Shown: piece after piece, positions 59,914 to 64,000 of the stretch
Position numbering within the stretch: position 1 is the stretch's first letter
How the letters are laid out: every line of letters starts with the position of its first letter
NCBI RefSeq assembly: GCF_030867145.1
Contig: NC_134454.1
Location: 70,352,308 to 70,416,307, forward strand
Reading direction: 5' to 3'
Origin: Opisthocomus hoazin
Lineage: Eukaryota; Chordata; Aves; Opisthocomiformes; Opisthocomidae
Length of the DNA stretch: 64,000 nucleotides
Program-made: the position numbers and the translations under genes
The notes under the pieces: model-generated
Database searches by the model: none
What the model was told of the DNA's origin: nothing
What the model saw: only the letters and a program-made list of their open reading frames with translations

Positions 59914-59989
59914 GGCTGGCTCAGCATCCTGGCACTGCCCCACGCCGCAGCGAGCCCAACGAGCGCTCCATCCCCCAGTGGTGCTACCG
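59914..59989 (+). pseudogene. IL17C: IL17C-like exon 2, 5'-shortened
   Basis: After a TCTCCCACAG acceptor, only 76 bases remain before the GTGAGT donor. The frame reads LAQHPGTAPRRSEPNERSIP and QWCYR, the last part being the family's RSISPWRYR. In IL-17 genes this exon usually holds most of the N-terminal half of the mature cytokine, so a large deletion or acceptor shift is likely. Confidence 0.7.
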
Positions 59990-60208
59990 GTGAGTGGACC
60001 CCACCTGGGACCCCCCCACACCCACACCCCAAAGCACCACACTGGCTGCTGCACCATGCCTCAGTTTCCCCCAGCTTCCCTCATCTGCCGCTTCCCATGG
60101 GCATCCCTGTTGCCTGCCCGGAGGGGTTCAGCCTGGCATGGGGTGGGTTGGGGGATGCAGGGGAAGGGGTGTCACTGACCGGGCACCCCCTCCACGCCTC
60201 GCCCGCAG

Positions 60209-60446
60209 CATTGACGAGGATGAGAACTGCTACCCTCACAAGCTGGCCTTCGCCAGCAGCTGTGTGGACATCAAGATGGGGCAGGAGGCGACATCGCTCA
60301 ACTCAGTGGTCATCCACCAGACCACGATGGTCCTGCTGCACAAGCCCTGCCTGCGTCCCACTGGCCTGGGCCTAGTCACCTTCAAGGTGGACTACATCAG
60401 GGTCCCGGTGGGCTGCACCTGCGTCCTGCCCCGCACCGGGCACTGA
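60209..60446 (+). pseudogene. IL17C: IL17C-like last exon, conserved cytokine core
   Basis: From a GCCCGCAG acceptor to TGA at 60,444-60,446, the exon encodes CYPHKLAFASSCVDIKMG, SLNSVVIHQTTMVLLHKPC and RVPVGCTCVLPR. The C-terminal CTC motif and the HKPC cysteine are kept. Four residues of the normal CLCxGC turn are missing between AFAS and CVDI. The frame is open, so damage here is limited to that deletion. Confidence 0.85.
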
Positions 60447-60835
60447 GCCCCCGCCCCGCACCCATTGAGCCCCGTAGCTTGACCATGTCACCGCATCCAC
60501 CCCCACCCATGCTTGTTTCAGAGCACCCACCCAGCCCCCCACACCGCCCCACAGCCGGGTGTCCCACCCCCAAACCTGCACCTTCTCATTTATGACTTAT
60601 TTATGAGCCTTGCTGCTGGGGGGACTTCTTTTTTTTAACCCGTATTTACTGTTGTCAGCCCCCCCCCCGGCCAAGGCTGTGACTCCGGGTCCAGCGTCAC
60701 CCCCGGTGCCAAAGGCCCCGCAGCCGAAACCCACAAGTTATTTATCCCCCCGTAAAGCTATTTATTGTCTCCTCTACATGGGCTATTTAACGCCGGCAGC
60801 GTGCAGCCTGCGAATAAAGACCGACTGCCCCGCCA
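60447..60835 (+). other. IL17C: IL17C-like 3'UTR with AU-rich elements and poly(A) signal
   Basis: In an otherwise GC-rich stretch, several TTATTTAT and TATTTA motifs occur (about 60,588-60,605, 60,735-60,745, 60,760-60,770 and 60,782-60,789). Such AU-rich elements are classic mRNA-instability signals of cytokine genes. AATAAA at 60,813-60,818 is a good poly(A) signal, followed by a T/G-rich stretch. It supports the identification as a cytokine gene whose 3' end is well kept. Confidence 0.7.
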
Positions 60836-60910
60836 TGGTCCTTGCTCTGTTCCCAGCGAGGTGGTGGGGGCAAAGGGGTGCAGGTGGGGATGCGGTGTCC
60901 CATGGGATGA

Positions 60911-61205
60911 TCACAGAATCATAGAATGGTTTGGGTTGGAAGGGAACTTAAAGATCATCTGGTTCCAAACCCCTTGCAATGGGCAGGGCCACCTTCCACC
61001 AGACCAGGTTGCTCAGAGCTCCATCCAACCTGGCCTCGAACACTGCCAGGGAGGGGGCAGCCACAGCTTCTCTGGGCAACCTGTGCCAGTGTTTCACCAC
61101 CCTCATGGTGAAGAATTTCTTCCTAATATCTAATCTAAATCTGCCCCCTTTTAGTTTAGAGCCGTCCCCCCTTGTCCTATCCCTACACACCCTTGTGAAA
61201 AGGGT
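60911..61205 (-). mobile_element. CR1 LINE 3' end, antisense
   Basis: TCACAGAATCATAGAATGGT, TTGGGTTGGAAGGGAACTTA and the following CR1 tail read as the reverse complement of a CR1 3' end. The minus strand (about 60,948-61,200) keeps RVCRDRTRGDGSKLKGGRFR and VKHWHRLPREAVAAPSLAVF. Its subfamily differs from the copies at 1 kb and 47 kb. It sits between the convergent 3' ends of IL17C and CYBA. Confidence 0.92.
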
Positions 61206-61940
61206 GATGCTTGGCCTTGGGGCATCTCTCAGCCCCAGCACAGTGGGCACAGCATCAGCGCACCCAGCGCGGCTGGGCGGGAGGAGCTGGGAGGCGATGG
61301 GGAGGGTGGCAGGGCAGGGGGGGAGGGGACCAGCACCCCAACACCCACATCTTTCCCACGCACCACGGGCCCAGTGCCACCTGCTGCGGCCACCCCATGT
61401 GCCCTGCCAGCACCCATGGGTGTCCTGGGGCGGCTGCACCCCTCCCGGGGCGAGGGTTCGCAGGGGAGGGGGGTCCAGAGCAGCTGCCGATGCCCAAGGG
61501 GGTCAAGGATCTGTCACCATCACGCAGAACGCGGACGTGGCCGTCCCTTGCCCCCCCCCATCACCCACAAGTGGGAGAAGGGAGGGAAATGCCCCACCCC
61601 ACGTTCCCTGCTGGGGGGGGTGTCCTCTGGGGCACCCCGGGGAGCACATGTCACCGCAAGTGTGCTCCCCCAGCTTCACCCACCATTGGGTCCATGGAAG
61701 ATCTGAGGGCACAATGGCGTGGGGGTCCCCCAACACACGTCCCCTGAGGACAGCCCCCGACCCCCCCTACGGCAGGAGGGACACAGCCCTGCAGCGGCCG
61801 CACTCTGTACGCCCCCACCCCAGCTTCAGCTCCACAAGGTTTGCCCATAATCGCACTGCTTGGCCTTAAACCGCCCCCCCCAACCCAGCCCTGGCAGCCA
61901 CAGCCCCCCCAGGGGAGCAGAGGCAGGGGGAGCCGGTGGG
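61206..61940. other. GC-rich spacer between IL17C-like and CYBA 3' ends
   Basis: I see no exon-like sequence and no further CR1. G-runs and C-runs are frequent (for example around 61,318, 61,550 and 61,612). Long frames on both strands are compositional. Confidence 0.5.
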
Positions 61941-61944
61941 GGAG

Positions 61945-62275
61945 CCGGTGCCTTTCCCACCTTTTATTGCAACAGCAACCGCAGAAGTGACAAAAAACAG
62001 CAGAAGTGACAAAAAAAACAGTGGGAGCCGGTGCAGGGAGCAGAGCTGTCTGATCCTCCCCGTCCTCGTGGGGCTGGGGAATCTGGCCTAGTTACTCAGC
62101 CTCGATGGGGATGGGGTTCACCTGCCCCCCCACCTCTGCCAGCTGTTTCTTGCGGGCATCGGCGGGGTGCTGGGTGCGGGGTGTTGATCGGCAGCTGCCT
62201 GATGGTGCCCCCCACGTGCGGCCGCTCCCAGGGCTTCTGCTCGATGGGTCTCCACTCCTCCCCATACACCGCAGC
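61945..62275 (-). pseudogene. CYBA: CYBA (p22phox) last exon and 3'UTR, frameshifted
   Basis: p22phox is the membrane subunit that stabilises NOX2 in phagocyte NADPH oxidase; its proline-rich tail binds p47phox. On the minus strand, after a TTTCGCAG acceptor at about 62,276, the exon reads [20 protein letters not shown] and [13 protein letters not shown], matching human [27 protein letters not shown]. The C-terminal part, [20 protein letters not shown] followed by EAE and TAA (62,092-62,094), lies in another frame. One base is therefore missing or two added near 62,165-62,180, inside the proline-rich region. A poly(A) signal (minus AATAAA, 61,963-61,968) follows. Exons 1-5 should lie to the right but are not seen before the window ends. 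A sequencing error in the C-rich run is possible. Confidence 0.85.
61963..61968 (-). terminator. CYBA: Poly(A) signal of CYBA
   Basis: TTTATT on the plus strand is AATAAA on the minus strand, about 125 bases after the CYBA stop codon. The spacing is ordinary for this gene. Confidence 0.6.
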
Positions 62276-62364
62276 CTGCGAAACCACGGGGGCCATGAGG
62301 AGGGATCCCCCCCCTCCAAGTGCACCCCCAGTCCCCCAAAAGACACCCCCAACTCTCCTTTAGA

Positions 62365-63210
62365 TGGTTATGGTTGGCCCCTTTGGAGTCATCTGCTGGC
62401 AACACAACACAGAAGAGAGGAAACAGTCTTGGAGGTTCCTGGGGTGTGTGGAAGATCACTTCCTGGTGCAGCTGGTGAGTGAGCCTACCAGGGGAGCTGC
62501 CTCCCTATACCTGCTGTTTGCTGACAGAGTAGGACTGGTGGGAGATGTGGTGGTTGGAGGCCACCTTGGTGGTTGGAGGCCATCTTGGGCTAAGAGACCA
62601 TGAAATGATAGAGTTCTCAGTTCGAGGTGAAGTTAAGAGGGGGGGCCAGCAAAACCACCACCATGGACTTTCGGAGGGCAGACTTTGGCCTGTTCAGGAC
62701 ACTGGTTGAGAGGATCCCCTGGGAGAGAGTCCTGAAGGGCAAAGGGGTCCAGGCAGGCTGGACATTCTTCAAGAGGGAAGTCTTAATGGCACAGGAGCAG
62801 GCTGTCCCCGTGTGCTGCAAGGCGAACTGGCAGGGAAGATGACCGGCCTGACTGAACAGCGAGCTCTTGCTGGGATTCAGGAAAAAGAGGAGGCTCCACC
62901 ACCTATGGAAGAAAGGGCAGGCTACTCAAGGGCAGTACAGGGGTCTTATTGGGTCATGCAGAGAGGAAATTAGAAAGGCAAAAGCCCGGCTAGAGCTCAG
63001 GTTGGCCACTTTTGTAAGGGACAACAAAAATACAAATATGTCAACAACAAAAAGAGGGCCAGGGAGAATCTCCATTCCTTATTGGCTGTGAGGGGCAATA
63101 CTGCCAACAAGGATGAGGAAAAGGCTGAGGTCCTTAATGCCTTCTTCACCCTTAGTGCACGGCTGGGAAGAAATGACATCAAAGATTTCCTCAGCATGTA
63201 CTGGTAGAGG
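62365..63210 (+). mobile_element. CR1 LINE ORF2 fragment, sense
   Basis: Translation in shifting frames gives CVEDHFLVQLVSEPTRGAAS, VGDVVVGGHLGG, DFRRADFGLFRTLVERIPWE, GVQAGWTFFKREVLMAQEQA and KARLELRLATFVRDN, the endonuclease-to-linker part of CR1 ORF2. Several frameshifts are present. It has neither a 5' nor a 3' CR1 end. It starts about 90 bases beyond the CYBA exon, where CYBA intron 5 and earlier exons would be expected. Confidence 0.88.
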
Positions 63211-63227
63211 AAGAAGGAGGGAGGAAG

Positions 63228-63362
63228 AAGAATAGAATAGAATAGAATAGAATAGAATAGAATAGAATAGAATAGAATAGAATAGAATAGAATAGAATAG
63301 AATAGAATAGAATAGAATAGAATAGAATAGAAGTAGAACAGAATAGAAGTAGAACAGAATAG
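63228..63362. repeat. AATAG pentanucleotide microsatellite
   Basis: Perfect tandem GAATA/AATAG units run for about 100 bases and pass into the imperfect longer unit AGAATAGAAGTAGAACAG repeated about three times. The repeat stands between two CR1 ORF2 fragments of opposite orientation, next to a GGAAGGGACCT motif. It could have grown from the A/T-rich tail of a LINE or SINE insertion. Confidence 0.95.
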
Positions 63363-63369
63363 AAGTAGA

Positions 63370-63850
63370 ACAGAAGTTGGAAGGGACCTCCTCCAACCAT
63401 CATGTCCAGCTGGGCTGGAGCACTCCTTGTTGGAGAACAACTAGTTTTACTGTTAAAGAGTGAGGCAAATACGGCATTAAGTATCTCAGCCTCTTCCTCA
63501 TCCTTTGTCACTGTTTCTCCCTACACCCAATAACGGATGGAGATTCTCATTCTCCTTAGCTCTCCTTTTGTTGTTAATATATTTACAGAAATGTTTTTCA
63601 TTAACTTTTACAGCACTAGTCAGATTAAGTTCTAGATGGGCTTTGGCCCTTCTAATTTTCTCCCTGCATAACCTCACAACATCCTTGTAGTCCTTCTGAG
63701 TTGCCTGCCCTTTCTTCCATACCTCATAAACTCTCTTTTTTTTCTTGAGTTTTAGCCAAAGCGCTCTCTTCAGCCAGGCCCATCCTCCTCCCCACCAACT
63801 CGTCTCCCAGCACATAGTGATGGCCTGCTCCTGCACCTATAATATTTCCT
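63370..63850 (-). mobile_element. CR1 LINE ORF2 fragment, antisense
   Basis: Minus-strand frames read MQEQAITMCWETSWWGGG, KKKRVYEVWKKGQATQKDYK and KAHLELNLTSAVKVNEKHF, then in another frame TKDEEEAEILNAVFASLFNS and KTSCSPT. This is the same ORF2 region as the sense fragment at 62.75-63.2 kb, in the opposite direction. The right end passes into unrecognised sequence near 63,850. Confidence 0.88.
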
Positions 63851-64000
63851 TCTTGAAGAACGTCGAGCCTTCATGGACTCCTCTGCCCATCTTGCAGTGT
63901 TAAACCTCAGAGCAACATACAAACAGGAAGTCTACGGCATCACTGTGCAAAACTGTTAAAAAGCAATTATAGCAGCACTGTTGAAATGACAGCAAAGGTC
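63851..64000. other. Window end, nothing recognised
   Basis: The last 150 bases show no gene or repeat that I can name. CYBA upstream exons, if present, would be beyond this point. Confidence 0.4.

Larger units (their letters stand above)
58741..60446 (+). pseudogene. IL17C: IL17C-like cytokine gene, shortened and probably non-functional
   Basis: IL-17C is a secreted epithelial cytokine acting through IL-17RA/RE. Exons 59914-59989 and 60209-60446 join to read SEPNERSIPQWCYR, then IDEDENCYPHKLAFAS, SLNSVVIHQTTMVL and VDYIRVPVGCTCVLPRTGH, matching human RSISPWRYR, YPQKLAFA, ALNSV and IHVPVGCTCVLPR. A possible first exon, 58741-58771 (MILRPRSPPD), fits in phase and gives 114 residues in total against 197 in human IL-17C. 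There is no signal peptide, most of the exon-2 pro-region is absent, and the CLCRGC segment is reduced to a single Cys (ASSCVDI), losing a cysteine of the cystine fold. It could be a pseudogene or a poorly supported intact locus. The neighbouring ZC3H18 and CYBA support the identity. Confidence 0.78.

Noticed and set aside
58705-60180. Long Cys/His/Val-rich frames on both strands
   Set aside because: They are products of the TG/CA tract, which lacks stop codons in several frames; the compositional bias explains them.
63228-63362. CRISPR-like or other array of direct repeats
   Set aside because: It is a simple pentanucleotide microsatellite with no spacers, in vertebrate DNA.

Overview
This is vertebrate nuclear DNA, almost certainly from a bird. 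The evidence is a run of spliced vertebrate genes with canonical GT/AG junctions, plus many fragments of CR1 LINEs, the dominant avian retrotransposon. Several CR1 copies keep the CR1 3' terminus (in antisense, repeats of TCACAGAATC followed by GGTTGGAAGGGACCT). I see no bacterial, plasmid or phage features, no CRISPR array and no recognisable tRNA or rRNA gene.

Layout. (1) 1-14,124 (+): the 3' half of IL6ST (gp130, signal-transducing subunit of the IL-6 receptor family). There are nine exons, all in phase and open, covering membrane-proximal fibronectin III domains, the transmembrane segment, and a cytoplasmic tail with Box1/Box2 and the STAT3-docking tyrosines. A CR1 lies antisense in the first intron. 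The 3'UTR follows, with possible poly(A) signals at 15.57, 17.10, 17.11 and 19.2 kb. (2) About 19.7-34.1 kb: no recognised host gene. It holds a GC/CpG-rich patch around 20.8-21.1 kb, a CR1 3' end at 23.3-23.7 kb, and a CR1 at 28.6-31.3 kb that keeps its 5' ORFs but has lost its 3' half. (3) 34.1-56.6 kb (+): an unprocessed, decayed copy of ZC3H18 (CCCH zinc-finger nuclear RNA-surveillance adaptor). It has two in-frame stops, one frameshifted exon, one apparently lost splice donor and several missing exons. (4) 58.6-60.8 kb (+): a shortened IL17C-like gene with a TATA box and an AU-rich 3'UTR. (5) 61.9-62.3 kb (-): the last exon of CYBA (p22phox), frameshifted. (6) 62.3-63.9 kb: two CR1 ORF2 fragments in opposite orientation around an AATAG microsatellite.

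The order and orientation ZC3H18(+) - IL17C(+) - CYBA(-) is the same as on human 16q24, whose bird counterpart is, from memory, chromosome 11. IL6ST belongs to human 5q11, which corresponds to the avian Z chromosome. The window therefore joins a Z-type block to a chromosome-11-type block within about 20 kb, and all the chromosome-11-type genes look degraded while IL6ST looks intact. From memory, Z/chromosome-11 fusions (neo-sex chromosomes) are reported in some parrots. A neo-W or neo-Z junction, or a duplicated chromosome-11 segment inserted beside IL6ST, would explain this; a misassembly must also be excluded. This junction with its decaying block is the most interesting content of the window.

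Limits: family assignments come from recognising protein sequences by eye, exon edges come from splice consensus and phase, and repeat boundaries are approximate.
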